Of a DNA stretch of 64,000 bases, positions 26,588 through 35,676 are shown piece after piece. Source of the DNA: Helicobacter aurati (GTDB taxonomy: Bacteria; Campylobacterota; Campylobacteria; Campylobacterales; Helicobacteraceae); the NCBI RefSeq assembly GCF_003364265.1, contig NZ_NXLW01000006.1, positions 1-64,000 of the forward strand, given 5' to 3'. The position numbers and the translations under genes are program-made. Position 1 is the first letter of the stretch. Every line of letters begins with the position of its first letter. Under the pieces are notes generated by a model. That model did no database searches. It was not told the origin of the DNA and was given only the letters and a program-made list of their open reading frames with translations.

Positions 26588-27409
26588 ATGAAAACAAAAC
26601 TTTTGGTTGCTTCAGCTCTTTCGGTAATATTTTTAACTGGTTGCTTTGATTCGGGTTCACATGCGGATAATTCTGCATTGGTTCCACCAACAGCAGGGGG
26701 ACCATCTTTAGCACCTTTGTCTGTGCCTACCTATCCGCCCGTTGGCTATAATGCTAATCCCAATCTTATGGCTTCAACCCCTGTTGGTCCTAGTGGTGTG
26801 ATAGCTCAACCTACAACACCGCCAGTACCATCTATGCCTGTTTCACAGCAATATGCACCAAGTAGTATGCCAATGGCTGCAGGTCCTATGGTTCCAGCTT
26901 CGCAGTATGATTATAATCCTGTTCCAAGATATGATAGAGGCGATTATTCTCGTAATACAAGAAATGGAAATGGTGGATATGAGCAAGGATTTGAACGAAC
27001 ACGTGATAACTTTGATGATATGAGAAGGGTAAGCGATAATGATGCATCTGTGGGGATTCAAAATTCTCCTTTGCTTACCCCTAATAACGTTATTGAAATT
27101 CAAGCAGTAGGTATGGGCGTTGCACCAGAATCCACTGTATCTCCTGCGCAGGCTTTAGCATTAGCAAAGCGAGCCGCAATTGTTGACGCATATAGACAGA
27201 TTGGTGAAAAAATGTATGGTATCCGTATTAATGCGAATGATACAATACGCGATATGATCGCGCAAAACTCTACTATAAAAGGCAGAGTTCAAGCTTTAAT
27301 TAAGAATGCCGAAATTACAGAAACTGCATATAAAGATGGACTTTGTCAGGTTAATATGGAAGTGAAGCTTGATGGAAGAATTTGGCATCGTGTTTTAAAT
27401 AACGGTTGA
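26588..27409 (+). CDS. flgP: Lipoprotein with LPP20-type domain, FlgP-like (flagellar)
   Basis: The 273-residue product has a lipoprotein signal with lipobox 'LTGC', a Pro/Ser/Met-rich linker of about 120 residues, and a C-terminal LPP20-like domain (about 175-273): 'IEIQAVGMGVAPES', 'LALAKRAAIVDAYRQIGEKM', 'VKLDGRIWHRVL'. In Campylobacter FlgP builds the basal disk around the flagellar motor. The sigma-54 promoter upstream agrees. The start at 26588 is chosen because AAGGA is eight bases away; an ATG at 26579 overlaps that site. The linker is much longer than in Campylobacter FlgP. Confidence 0.72.
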   Translation: MKTKLLVASALSVIFLTGCFDSGSHADNSALVPPTAGGPSLAPLSVPTYPPVGYNANPNLMASTPVGPSGVIAQPTTPPVPSMPVSQQYAPSSMPMAAGPMVPASQYDYNPVPRYDRGDYSRNTRNGNGGYEQGFERTRDNFDDMRRVSDNDASVGIQNSPLLTPNNVIEIQAVGMGVAPESTVSPAQALALAKRAAIVDAYRQIGEKMYGIRINANDTIRDMIAQNSTIKGRVQALIKNAEITETAYKDGLCQVNMEVKLDGRIWHRVLNNG

Positions 27410-27458
27410 TAATACGGCTCTCGCAAGTTAAACAAACTTACAATTTATGTAGATCTAG

Positions 27459-27464
27459 TATAAT
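27459..27464 (+). promoter_or_regulatory. Probable -10 element (TATAAT)
   Basis: A perfect TATAAT with a possible weak -35 (TTACAA, 15 bp upstream) precedes the lipoprotein gene at 27550. It suggests housekeeping transcription separate from the sigma-54 gene upstream. Confidence 0.45.
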
Positions 27465-27549
27465 ATACGGCTTTTATATGGTGTTAAAAGTTTCGTATGG
27501 CAGAATGCTTTATGCTACAATTATTAAAATACTTACTTAAAGGTCATGA

Positions 27550-28209
27550 ATGTATCGATGTGTTTTACGGATTGCTGTTTTGTGTATATTAGGATTCATT
27601 GTTAGTGCATGTGCAAGCAATGATCCAGAACTGCGAACACAAGGTAATCTCGACGGCATTCATTATAAACAACCTAATTTATCGTCTAATAGCAGTAAAT
27701 CGGATCCGGTTTTCACTCCTCAAGAACAAGAGCCACAAAATATCATTACAAGCGAAGTTAAATTATTATATATCAATACAGCCCCTTTCAAATTCTACGA
27801 TTACGCAAGATTAAATACCTATCAAAGCGGGTTAGTAAAGCTAGAGTTATTCAAGTACGCTCAAACTATTGGCAGTATAAGAGTGAAGTCTGGCAAAATG
27901 TGTGTGTTAACTGAATGTAGCTTTAAGTGGGCTATTTCTAAGAAGTTTTTTGGTGCAGTAAGCTATGGGGACTTATTTGAAGATATTATTTTTGGACGCG
28001 ATATTTTTGGAGGCAAAGGAAAACAAGTTGCTGCTAACGGTGTTTCTGTGCAAAGATTCCAGCAATCAGGTGAAATGATTTATTACGAGAGGCAACCAGG
28101 TCATACTCTTTTTAAGAATATGACGACAGGTGTTACAATTGGCATTGATAATTATGAACCACTTGCTATTGATAACGGGGTACGTAATTCATTATCAATA
28201 CCTAAATAA
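27550..28209 (+). CDS. Putative lipoprotein
   Basis: The 219-residue product has a hydrophobic N-terminus and lipobox 'VSAC' at about 18-21. It is followed by an unstructured Ser/Asn/Gln stretch (to ~75) and a compact C-terminal part containing a Cys pair in 'GKMCVLTECSFKW' and 'FEDIIFGRDIFGGKG'. I do not recognise a named domain. It sits 140 bp after the FlgP-like gene and behind its own TATAAT. A role in the envelope or motor is possible from position only. Confidence 0.7.
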   Translation: MYRCVLRIAVLCILGFIVSACASNDPELRTQGNLDGIHYKQPNLSSNSSKSDPVFTPQEQEPQNIITSEVKLLYINTAPFKFYDYARLNTYQSGLVKLELFKYAQTIGSIRVKSGKMCVLTECSFKWAISKKFFGAVSYGDLFEDIIFGRDIFGGKGKQVAANGVSVQRFQQSGEMIYYERQPGHTLFKNMTTGVTIGIDNYEPLAIDNGVRNSLSIPK

Positions 28210-28261
28210 CATCTTCATTTTACTGCAATTTATTCTACATTCTTATTTGATTAAAATTTAC

Positions 28262-28267
28262 TATAAT
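28262..28267 (+). promoter_or_regulatory. Probable -10 element (TATAAT)
   Basis: A perfect TATAAT lies about 40 bp before the start of the SPOR-NlpC/P60 gene. No clear -35 is visible. Confidence 0.45.
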
Positions 28268-28305
28268 ATAGCTTTGTTATCCGATCTTAGAGAGTTATAT
28301 TGTTG

Positions 28306-29049
28306 ATGCCAAGATTTTTTATCCTGCTTATTCTTTGTTTTTTGTCAAATTGTGTTAGTGCTACTCTACATTCTAATAATGAACAATCACAATTGCCTTA
28401 TAGAAATATTGCCTATAGTATTCAAGTGGGTAGTTTTAAGAAACTTGAAAATGCAGGGAAGCTGGTTGATTCGCTCAATAAAAAGGGGCTTGATGCTTTT
28501 TTCTTTAAGTATAATGGAGTGTATAAAGTCAGATTCGGAAATTATGCAAATGCCAATCTTGCAAAACTGCAAGCTGCAAAATACAAGAAACAGGGACTAA
28601 TTAGTGATTTTTTTCTAGTGCATCCAGAGACTTATGCCATTAATAGCGTTTCTGCCAGAAAGCAAAGCAAAGCACATAGTATTCGTGCGAATATTGTTGT
28701 CGATGCGCATAATTATATCGGTACACCATATAAATGGGGAGGCACATCCTCGAGTGGTTTTGATTGTAGTGGTTTGGTACGCGCCGTCTATCGATTGAAC
28801 GGGTTGGATTTGCCAAGAATTTCGCAAGAGCAGTTTCGTGCGGGCAAGTTTGTATTAAAGGCAAAATTGCAACAAGGTGATTTGGTGTTTTTTGTTACGA
28901 ATAATGGTACAGCAATTAATCACGTTGGAATTTATATTGGCAACGGAGAATTTATTCATGCTCCAGGATCAGGCAAAAGCGTAACAAAAGCCAAGCTTGA
29001 TAATAGTTATTGGAAAAGGGCTTACAAAGGAGCAAGAACTTATTTTTAG
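28306..29049 (+). CDS. SPOR and NlpC/P60 domain peptidoglycan hydrolase
   Basis: The 247-residue exported protein has an N-terminal signal with a Cys near residue 15 ('LSNCVSA', possible lipobox), a SPOR domain (about 35-105, 'YSIQVGSFKKLENAG'), and an NlpC/P60 cysteine peptidase domain. The peptidase has catalytic Cys in 'SSGFDCSGLVRAVYR' and His in 'INHVGIYIGNGEFIH'. Such enzymes cut D-Glu-mesoDAP bonds in stem peptides. The start is ATG 28306; two in-frame TTG codons lie just upstream. recN begins about 40 bp downstream. Confidence 0.88.
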   Translation: MPRFFILLILCFLSNCVSATLHSNNEQSQLPYRNIAYSIQVGSFKKLENAGKLVDSLNKKGLDAFFFKYNGVYKVRFGNYANANLAKLQAAKYKKQGLISDFFLVHPETYAINSVSARKQSKAHSIRANIVVDAHNYIGTPYKWGGTSSSGFDCSGLVRAVYRLNGLDLPRISQEQFRAGKFVLKAKLQQGDLVFFVTNNGTAINHVGIYIGNGEFIHAPGSGKSVTKAKLDNSYWKRAYKGARTYF

Positions 29050-29090
29050 CTTTATGATAACCAATTATTATTGGATTCAATGGGGTAGTA

Positions 29091-30731
29091 ATGATTAAAC
29101 GTATTTTGATTAATAAGTCGCCGACTTTTTCCTATATTGAAATATACACCGAAGCGGGCTTCAATGTTATTAGCGGCATAAGCGGTAGTGGTAAATCGTT
29201 GTTTCTTAACGCTATGTTGAGTGCTTTTGGCTTGAAAGAACCGATTGCAGAACTAATCGAAATTACTCTTACTATGGATTTTAATGCACTTGGAATAGAT
29301 TTGGAAGAATGGGGCATTTCCAATGAAATCCTTGATAGTGATGGGGAAACTATTGTCTCTGTGCTTAAAAAACAGAAAACACGATATTTTTTTAACCGAC
29401 AGTCTATTTCAAAAAAGAAATTAGGTGAAATTGCTAAAAAATTTATTCACCATATTGGTGTAAAAGACGCTAATGAACTCGAAAGCAAGCATATGTTAGA
29501 TGCCTTAGATGCTCTTATTGTTGCACAAGATTCTAAGTATCAAGAAATACTATCAGAATATCAGGAAACCTTTCTCGCATTTAAGCGATGTAAGCAAGAT
29601 TTAGGGGAATTAGAATCTAAAGAGCAAAATATCGAAAGCTTGAAAGACTTTGCGAAGTTTGAGATTGAGAGGATCGCAAGCGTAAATCCACAGATTGGGG
29701 AATATGACAAGCTTTTACATGATAAAAAATTGATAAGCAAAAGAGAAAAAATCATGCAACATTGCAAGGTGGCATTGCAGACTCTAGAGGATTTAGATTC
29801 TGTTTATAAGACTTTTGAGCTTTTGGAAGTGGATATAGATAGTCTTGAGTCTGCGGTTCTTGAGGCGAGAGATAAACTCGAGGAAAGTATGGCGATGTTT
29901 CAGCAAATAGATTTGAATCCAGAGGCATTATTGGATAGACTTTCGCAATTGGCTGATATTAATCGTAAATATGGCAGCATAGAAAACGCTCTTACACATT
30001 TAGAATTACAACAAGAAAAGCTCAAAGAGTACGAAAACGTTGCTTTTGACAAGACACAATTAGAAAAAAAATATCACGAGCTAGCCACAAAAACACATCA
30101 TCTAGCGTGTATTATACATGAAACAAGATTGCATTCTTTGCCTTTGTTTGAAGAGCGACTAAATAGATTCGGTAAAGATTTAAAACTGCAAACAATTACC
30201 TTACAACTACAGGGCACAATGGAAGAATCCGCATATCTACAAGATTGTTATTGTAAAGATGAATCGCCACATCTTAGTGAGAGTGGATATGACCGCTTAG
30301 AGATTTTTTTAGATTCTATTCCCAAAGATTTTGTTTCTTCTGGTGAATACAATCGACTACGTTTGAGTATGTTATGTGCGCTTGCACAAAGCAATGAATA
30401 TGCAGGATTACAATATAGAGGAATTCTTATTTTTGATGAAATCGATGCAAATCTTAGCGGAGAAGAGAGTGAAGGCGTAGCCAAACTACTTAGTTTTCTT
30501 TCGCGAAGCTATCAAATTTTTGCCATTTCCCATCAACCATTTATGCCATTACTTAGCGACCATCATTATCTTATCAACAAAGATTCTTGCAATAAAGCGC
30601 AAATTACCTTGCTTGATAATAATGGTAGGATTGCGGAGATTGCGCGTATGATTAGTGGCTCTGATTTAGATGTAAACGCGTTAAATTATGCAAAAACTTT
30701 GTTGGAACAAAAAAGAAATAAATTTCAATGA
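29091..30731 (+). CDS. recN: DNA repair protein RecN
   Basis: The 546-residue SMC-like ATPase has Walker A 'GISGSGKSLFLNAM' at about 28-41, a long central coiled coil (about 150-350), and C-terminal signature and Walker B parts ('SSGEYNRLRLSMLCAL', 'GILIFDEIDANLSGEES', 'IFAISHQPF'). RecN gathers broken DNA ends for recombination. The H-loop histidine (SHQ) and Walker B acid are intact. It is followed after 12 bp by the transporter gene. Confidence 0.92.
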   Translation: MIKRILINKSPTFSYIEIYTEAGFNVISGISGSGKSLFLNAMLSAFGLKEPIAELIEITLTMDFNALGIDLEEWGISNEILDSDGETIVSVLKKQKTRYFFNRQSISKKKLGEIAKKFIHHIGVKDANELESKHMLDALDALIVAQDSKYQEILSEYQETFLAFKRCKQDLGELESKEQNIESLKDFAKFEIERIASVNPQIGEYDKLLHDKKLISKREKIMQHCKVALQTLEDLDSVYKTFELLEVDIDSLESAVLEARDKLEESMAMFQQIDLNPEALLDRLSQLADINRKYGSIENALTHLELQQEKLKEYENVAFDKTQLEKKYHELATKTHHLACIIHETRLHSLPLFEERLNRFGKDLKLQTITLQLQGTMEESAYLQDCYCKDESPHLSESGYDRLEIFLDSIPKDFVSSGEYNRLRLSMLCALAQSNEYAGLQYRGILIFDEIDANLSGEESEGVAKLLSFLSRSYQIFAISHQPFMPLLSDHHYLINKDSCNKAQITLLDNNGRIAEIARMISGSDLDVNALNYAKTLLEQKRNKFQ

Positions 30732-30743
30732 AATAGGGAAAAT

Positions 30744-32171
30744 ATGGATATTTTGAGTAATGCTGTTGTTGCGTCTGTATTGGTTATGGTAACGCTGTGT
30801 CTTTTACGTTGTAATGTGCTTTTAGCTATTCTTACGGCTGCATTATGTGCGGGTATGCTTTCACCTAATTTATTGAATAGTCAGCAATCATCACATGCCC
30901 CTTTGGAATCTCATGCGGAATCCGCCGACTATTATGCAGATACAATTTTGCAAGATTTCCAAAATATCTCTTCTAAAAAAGATACTCTGCAAGTTCTGTT
31001 GCAAACGCTCGTTGCAACTGTAGATATTTTGATTAAAGGTATGGCGGGGAATTTGAATGTAGCCCTTAGCTATATTCTCTTGGGGGCTATTGCTACGGCT
31101 ATCGCACATACTAATCTTATGTCTATTGTTATTCATGCTATTGCTAAGAGTATTAGCGATAAGAAGTTTTTGTTAATATTAGGCATCGCTTTTTTTGCGT
31201 GTTTTTCGCAGAATCTCATTCCTGTGCACATCGCCTTTATTCCTATTCTTATCCCACCAATTCTTCATCTTATGAATAAATTGCGAATTGATAGGAGAGC
31301 AGTTGCCTGTGCGCTTACCTTTGGGTTGCAAGCACCGTATATAACTTTTGGTTTTGGGTTTGGACTTATTTTCCATACGGTGATTAAAGATCAAATGATA
31401 GCTAACGGAATGGAAGTGAGCTTAGATCAGATTGCAAGTATTATGTGGATTGGTGGGTTAGCGATGTTTGCGGGATTGCTTGTGGCTGTTTTTGTGCTTT
31501 ATAGAAAGCCTAGAATCTATCAAGATTCTGTAGGCAAGGAATTTACTAAGTCTCGTATGGGGTGGAGAGAATACGTCATGTTGCTTGGTATTGCTATAAC
31601 ATTTATTGGGCAACTATTTACAGATTCTTTGCCTGTGGGGGCATTTCTAGGACTATTGAGTATGGTTGTTTTAGGCGGCATTCGTTGGAAAGAAATTGAT
31701 TTGGTGATGGATGGTGGCTTGAAAATGATGGCTTTTATCGCTTTTGTTATGCTTATTGCTGCTGGATATGGTGAAGTTTTACGTGCGAGTGGCGAAGTTC
31801 AGAATCTAGTTGGCATGGTCTCAAGCCTAGCCCATACTCAATTTGTGGGGATTGCTCTTATGTTGTTGGTTGGACTTTTGATAACTATGGGTATTGGAAC
31901 ATCTTTTGGCACCGTGCCTATTATTGCGGCGGTTTATATTCCCTTAGGTGTGAATTTAGGACTTAGCGTAGAGGCTCTAATATTGCTTGTGGGGATTGCA
32001 GGAGCATTGGGGGATGCTGGATCTCCAGCGAGTGATAGCACTTTAGGTCCAACTTCAGGGCTCAATGCAGATTTACAACACAATCATATTCGTGACACTT
32101 GTATTCCTACGTTTTTGGTTTATAATTTGTCTTTGTTGTTATTCGGGATTGCAGGAGCAATGTTGTTGTAG
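30744..32171 (+). CDS. NhaC-type Na+/H+ antiporter family membrane protein
   Basis: The 475-residue polytopic protein has about 11-12 membrane segments, with 'FGFGLIFHTVIKDQM', 'MGIGTSFGTVPIIAAVYIPLG' and 'GAGDAGSPASDST'-like wording (actual 'GALGDAGSPASDSTLGPT'). The last motif is that of the NhaC/ion transporter family. It is a likely sodium/proton antiporter or small organic acid transporter in the inner membrane. The spacing of 12 bp suggests read-through from recN. Substrate unproven. Confidence 0.75.
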   Translation: MDILSNAVVASVLVMVTLCLLRCNVLLAILTAALCAGMLSPNLLNSQQSSHAPLESHAESADYYADTILQDFQNISSKKDTLQVLLQTLVATVDILIKGMAGNLNVALSYILLGAIATAIAHTNLMSIVIHAIAKSISDKKFLLILGIAFFACFSQNLIPVHIAFIPILIPPILHLMNKLRIDRRAVACALTFGLQAPYITFGFGFGLIFHTVIKDQMIANGMEVSLDQIASIMWIGGLAMFAGLLVAVFVLYRKPRIYQDSVGKEFTKSRMGWREYVMLLGIAITFIGQLFTDSLPVGAFLGLLSMVVLGGIRWKEIDLVMDGGLKMMAFIAFVMLIAAGYGEVLRASGEVQNLVGMVSSLAHTQFVGIALMLLVGLLITMGIGTSFGTVPIIAAVYIPLGVNLGLSVEALILLVGIAGALGDAGSPASDSTLGPTSGLNADLQHNHIRDTCIPTFLVYNLSLLLFGIAGAMLL

Positions 32172-32196
32172 GATATGTTGCTTAGAGCCTGTTAAT

Positions 32197-32214
32197 TTGG
32201 TATGACTTTTGCAT
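32197..32214 (+). promoter_or_regulatory. Sigma-54 promoter of the hook-like gene
   Basis: TTGGTATGACTTTTGCAT contains GG (32199-32200) and GC (32211-32212) with the required ten-base spacing and a TTGC half. It lies 75 bp before the start codon. Confidence 0.72.
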
Positions 32215-32288
32215 GGTAATCCTGATTGCAGATAGAGCACAAGGTAGTGTAAGTAATCAAATTAAGGATATTTGCAGGAGGCAGTTTT

Positions 32289-34094
32289 ATGAATGATACC
32301 ATGCTAAATGCTGTTAGCGGAATCAAAACACATCAGTTTGGACTTGATAGTATTTCTAACAATATTGCAAACGTAAATACTGCGGGATATAAAGCCAATG
32401 ATCCTGAATTTAAAACACTTTTTTCCCGTAGCATGGAATCTCTAAACACTTCTACCGTAACAAACAATGATTTTAGTTATGGCGTTACTGGCGGCAGTAA
32501 CAATATCATTACAAAAATGGGTAATCTGAAAAAATCCGATAGCGACACAGCCGTTGCATATACTGGTAAAGGATGGTTTGTTGTGGGTAAAAATAAAGAA
32601 GGTCAATTTGAAATTGATAAAGATAATTTCAATGTAAGTGATGAGAATTATTTTACAAAAAATGGAGATTTTACTGTGGATTCTGAAGGGTATCTTGTTA
32701 ATTCCGAAGGATATTATCTTTATGGCGTAAATTTGGGTAAGATACAAGGCAATAATAGCTTTAAAGCTTCTCAAGATCCTGAAAAGGATTACAAAGAACT
32801 TGCCAAGGGCGTGATGAAACCCATTGCCATTCCCCCACAAATTAGCTATCAGCCTGTTGAAACCACAAAAGTAGATTTAAGTGTGAATCTCAATCGCACA
32901 GGCGAACTAAAGAATATTGTTCAGGCTTATACAACAAACGGCGTATTTAATGAAATTGGTTTTTTTAACCATGATTTTAACGCTTTGGCGAATCGAGATG
33001 GGGATATGATTCGACCCAATAATTTCTCAAAGGCTGATATTGAAGTAACTATGCCCGATGGCACTGTGCAAATTGCACGCTACGAATATGGCGATGGGAC
33101 ATCTTCGCAGGGCAAGTTTCATACATTGGGACAATTGCAATATCTTATTAAAAGAGATACTGGGCTTGATTTGGAGCTTAATAGGGGGCAAGATGGTACA
33201 ATAGATCCAAAAGGTATTCTGGTGTTGAAAAACAACACTAGTACTCCTGTAAAAGTGAAAGTGAGCGGGAATTTTTTTGAGAGATTGCATATTACAGGTG
33301 AGATGGATCCTATGGCAAAGAACGACTACATTGCCGGGACAAATTTAAGTGTACCTAGCTTTACTAACACCACGGAAGTTTTTGATGAAAGTGGCAAGAA
33401 ATATGCTCTAAGAAATGAATATTTTTTGATTAATGCAGGAGATGGCGAGGGCATACAGCAGTCGCCAGAGACTTGGAATGTACGAAGCTATGTGCATGAA
33501 TTGTCTGGGGATAGGATGCTTATAAGTTCGGAAGTCAAAGAAGGTAAAATATTCTTTGACCCACAGGGCAAAGCAGATGTTGATGATATGGATATTCCAT
33601 TTTTGGGACAAAAGAATATTAGACTCACACTCAATCGCAGCACAAATCATGTGTATCAAGATTCTGGAACAAACAATACCGAACAAGATGGTAAAAATCG
33701 TGGTGAAATGTCAAACATTAGAATCAATAATGAAGGTATTATTTCGGTTGCTTTTACCAACGGACAAACTGAAGCTATTGGTAGAGTGGGGCTTGCAATG
33801 TTTGCTAATGACCAAGGACTAAAGAAAGTAGGTGGCAATCTTTTTGCATTGAATCCAACAACTGTTAACGGTGAGGTTGTACAACAAAGCGGGAATCCCA
33901 AACTTGTATGGGGCGAGGATTCTAATTTGAAACAAGGCAAGATATTACAAGGATATGTTGAAACAAGCAATGTTGATGTAGCAGATGCGTTAACAGGGCT
34001 TATTCTTATGCAAAGAGGCTACTCTATGAACGCTAAGGCTTTTACGACTTCTGATGATTTAATCAAAGAGGCTATTGCGCTTAAAAGAGCTTAA
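32289..34094 (+). CDS. Flagellar hook protein homologue (second FlgE-type)
   Basis: The 601-residue product has the rod/hook N-terminal motif 'ISNNIANVNTAGYKANDPEF' and the C-terminal 'GYVETSNVDVADALTGLILMQRGYSMNAKAFTTSDDLI' heptad region (given here for orientation as 'ETSNVDVADALTGLIL' and 'MQRGYSMNAKAF'). Its length and wording fit the H. pylori HP0908-type hook protein rather than the 718-residue FlgE, which is present at 44226-46382. It is exported by the flagellar type III apparatus. The sigma-54 site and AGGAGG-like ribosome site support independent expression. Confidence 0.88.
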   Translation: MNDTMLNAVSGIKTHQFGLDSISNNIANVNTAGYKANDPEFKTLFSRSMESLNTSTVTNNDFSYGVTGGSNNIITKMGNLKKSDSDTAVAYTGKGWFVVGKNKEGQFEIDKDNFNVSDENYFTKNGDFTVDSEGYLVNSEGYYLYGVNLGKIQGNNSFKASQDPEKDYKELAKGVMKPIAIPPQISYQPVETTKVDLSVNLNRTGELKNIVQAYTTNGVFNEIGFFNHDFNALANRDGDMIRPNNFSKADIEVTMPDGTVQIARYEYGDGTSSQGKFHTLGQLQYLIKRDTGLDLELNRGQDGTIDPKGILVLKNNTSTPVKVKVSGNFFERLHITGEMDPMAKNDYIAGTNLSVPSFTNTTEVFDESGKKYALRNEYFLINAGDGEGIQQSPETWNVRSYVHELSGDRMLISSEVKEGKIFFDPQGKADVDDMDIPFLGQKNIRLTLNRSTNHVYQDSGTNNTEQDGKNRGEMSNIRINNEGIISVAFTNGQTEAIGRVGLAMFANDQGLKKVGGNLFALNPTTVNGEVVQQSGNPKLVWGEDSNLKQGKILQGYVETSNVDVADALTGLILMQRGYSMNAKAFTTSDDLIKEAIALKRA

Positions 34095-34450
34095 TGCTTG
34101 CTGTATTGTGCTGAAGTACTATGCAGTTTTTTGTGCTGATAAATTTTTATAGATATGAGGAGTAGGAAAAACGTATAGATATACCAAATGATAAAGAAAA
34201 TCCCCTTAGAAAAAGTAACAAAGCAGAGAAAAAGCCCGATTGGCAAGAGTATAGAAGCAAAGCTAATGCACATAAGTTTCACTGGCGTTTGAGAATACAT
34301 CTTTCTTAATATTGCAAAATTGCACATTGCGAACCAATATAAAATGGCGATTAATGTCGTTGTTATGAAAGGATGTATATCAAAGAGAGATAATACTACA
34401 TCTATAATTAGCAATATAGTTGTTAATAGCCATACTAATATAATATACAT
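34091..34450 (-). CDS. Cassette gene B, copy 3: small multi-pass membrane protein
   Basis: The 119-residue hydrophobic protein has about four membrane segments. It is paralogous to the 101-residue protein at 401-706 over its last ~75 residues ('RKMYSQTPVKLM', 'LLPIGLFLCFVTFSKGIF'). The N-terminal third is different. It follows gene A copy 3 by 16 bp on the same strand, and its stop overlaps the stop of the convergent hook-like gene by 4 bp. Function unknown; the pairing with A is conserved at both loci. Confidence 0.65.
   Translation of the reverse strand: MYIILVWLLTTILLIIDVVLSLFDIHPFITTTLIAILYWFAMCNFAILRKMYSQTPVKLMCISFASILLPIGLFLCFVTFSKGIFFIIWYIYTFFLLLISIKIYQHKKLHSTSAQYSKH
34196..34249. repeat. 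54-bp identical block shared with 494-547
   Basis: The second member of the dispersed repeat inside gene B. It supports recent duplication or gene conversion between loci 33 kb apart. Confidence 0.9.
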
Positions 34451-34466
34451 ATTTTATTGCCGCCAG

Positions 34467-34835
34467 TTATAAGTTATAATAGGCTTCTATCATGTCATCT
34501 TTTAGACTGCTGCCAAGGTTTTGCAGGATTGTTCCTTCATAAATAGTATCCCCTGGGGCTGGTGCGTTGGCAAAATAGCCATAGTTAATAAAAAAACTAA
34601 ATGCTAGCCACAGAGGATGTACTTCACCTTTGGTTTCTTTCATCTCTTTGGAATCTAACAGGGCTACTTTGCTTGTTTCAATCTCGCTAAACAAGAAATT
34701 AGCATCAGCTTGCGAGATTGTTGCTGCTTTATTGGTAGCAATCATTGATTCAAGATTTTGGCTTGTTGCTTTTGCCTGCATAAAACTTAAACTTAATACT
34801 AAGCTTAAAATCACACTTGTAATTACATATTTCAT
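34467..34835 (-). CDS. Cassette gene A, copy 3: small exported peptide with bacteriocin-like leader
   Basis: The 122-residue product has an ATG start six bases after AAGGA. A signal peptide ends near 'SFMQAKA' (~residue 23). The conserved leader reaches 'EMKETKGE' at 64-71. The C-terminal ~50 residues begin 'VHPLWLAFSFFINYGYF' and differ from copy 2 except for 'FANAP', 'TIYEGT' and a closing 'LGSSLKDDMIEAY'. The leader-plus-variable-core layout suggests a processed, exported peptide; the motif before the proposed cut is Lys-Gly-Glu, not Gly-Gly. Gene B follows. The function is not known. Confidence 0.65.
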   Translation of the reverse strand: MKYVITSVILSLVLSLSFMQAKATSQNLESMIATNKAATISQADANFLFSEIETSKVALLDSKEMKETKGEVHPLWLAFSFFINYGYFANAPAPGDTIYEGTILQNLGSSLKDDMIEAYYNL

Positions 34836-35276
34836 ATCTTATCCTTATCAATATTAATATAATGATAGAATATTTGAAAGCTTACGAGAATCATAACATA
34901 AACAATATGCTCTGATTGTAATGTGTTTTATATTATACGTAATAATTATGTAATCAAATAACTAAATACTAATATTAGCGTTTTAGTAGTTAACTTCAAA
35001 ACAAAAAAATCACAATGAAACGTATAATAAGAACGTTAAAATTAGTAAGTTTGTGTATTGTCACTTTATATAAATTCAAATAATTATCGTGTATTAGTTG
35101 CGATGAACATTGAGTTTGTTTACCGTTTCCATAATGTTAAATGTTGATTTATTTTATAAAATTCTTTTACTATAAAAGGTTATATATAGAGGAGATACTT
35201 ACTTTCTTTATTAAAAGTGAAATAGCTAGCCAATTGCATAGCTACATTGGTGTATTCAAATATTTGGCAAAAAATG
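34836..35276. other. AT-rich spacer upstream of cassette A-B copy 3
   Basis: This 441-bp region lies between gene A (copy 3) and the fliS stop. It presumably holds the cassette promoter, but no RNA gene, long dyad or supported ORF is seen. Base composition is noticeably AT-richer than the flanking genes. Confidence 0.5.
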
Positions 35277-35666
35277 CTATCTTCCCAATTCTTCTTGATG
35301 GATTTCTCTCCATGCTTCTAATAGTCCTCTTGCGACATTCATAACAATGTCAATTTTTTCTACATTGTTTTCCATGTTTGCTTGAGTCAAGAGCTTTATT
35401 TGATGCGTATAAAGCCCGGTAAGATATACTGCGACTTCCCCGCCCCTATCATAGTCAAGAACATTCAATAGCTCAGTAAAAATATCGGTAGTTCGATTAA
35501 TGTAGTAGATTTTTTTTTCTATATCTATATCTTCGTCTTCCATATATCTTCGTGCTTGTCCTAAAAATCTCAAAATACCTTCATACAGCATCTCTATTAA
35601 TTTTGCGGGGCTTTCCACACTAACAGAAGCTTGCTGATACATATTATGGGCATTAAAGGCTCTCAT
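35277..35666 (-). CDS. fliS: Flagellin/FliD secretion chaperone FliS
   Basis: The 129-residue helical protein shows 'NMYQQASVSVESPAKLIEMLYEG' pieces and 'LLNVLDYDRGGEVAVYLTGLY', the signature of FliS, which binds flagellin C-termini and prevents premature assembly. I chose the ATG at 35664-35666 (ribosome site AAGGAG seven bases before) over an ATG at 35711 inside fliD, which would add 15 non-homologous residues. It follows fliD in the usual order. Confidence 0.93.
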   Translation of the reverse strand: MRAFNAHNMYQQASVSVESPAKLIEMLYEGILRFLGQARRYMEDEDIDIEKKIYYINRTTDIFTELLNVLDYDRGGEVAVYLTGLYTHQIKLLTQANMENNVEKIDIVMNVARGLLEAWREIHQEELGR

Positions 35667-35676
35667 AACTTGCTCC

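Noticed and set aside
28281-28290. CCGATCT upstream of the NlpC/P60 gene as a sigma-28 -10
   Set aside because: The box is imperfect and the -35 spacing is wrong; a plain TATAAT nearby explains expression.
35141-35344. Plus-strand ORF of 67 codons upstream of and overlapping fliS
   Set aside because: It runs into fliS in antisense, has no ribosome site and is AT-driven; no resemblance is recognised.
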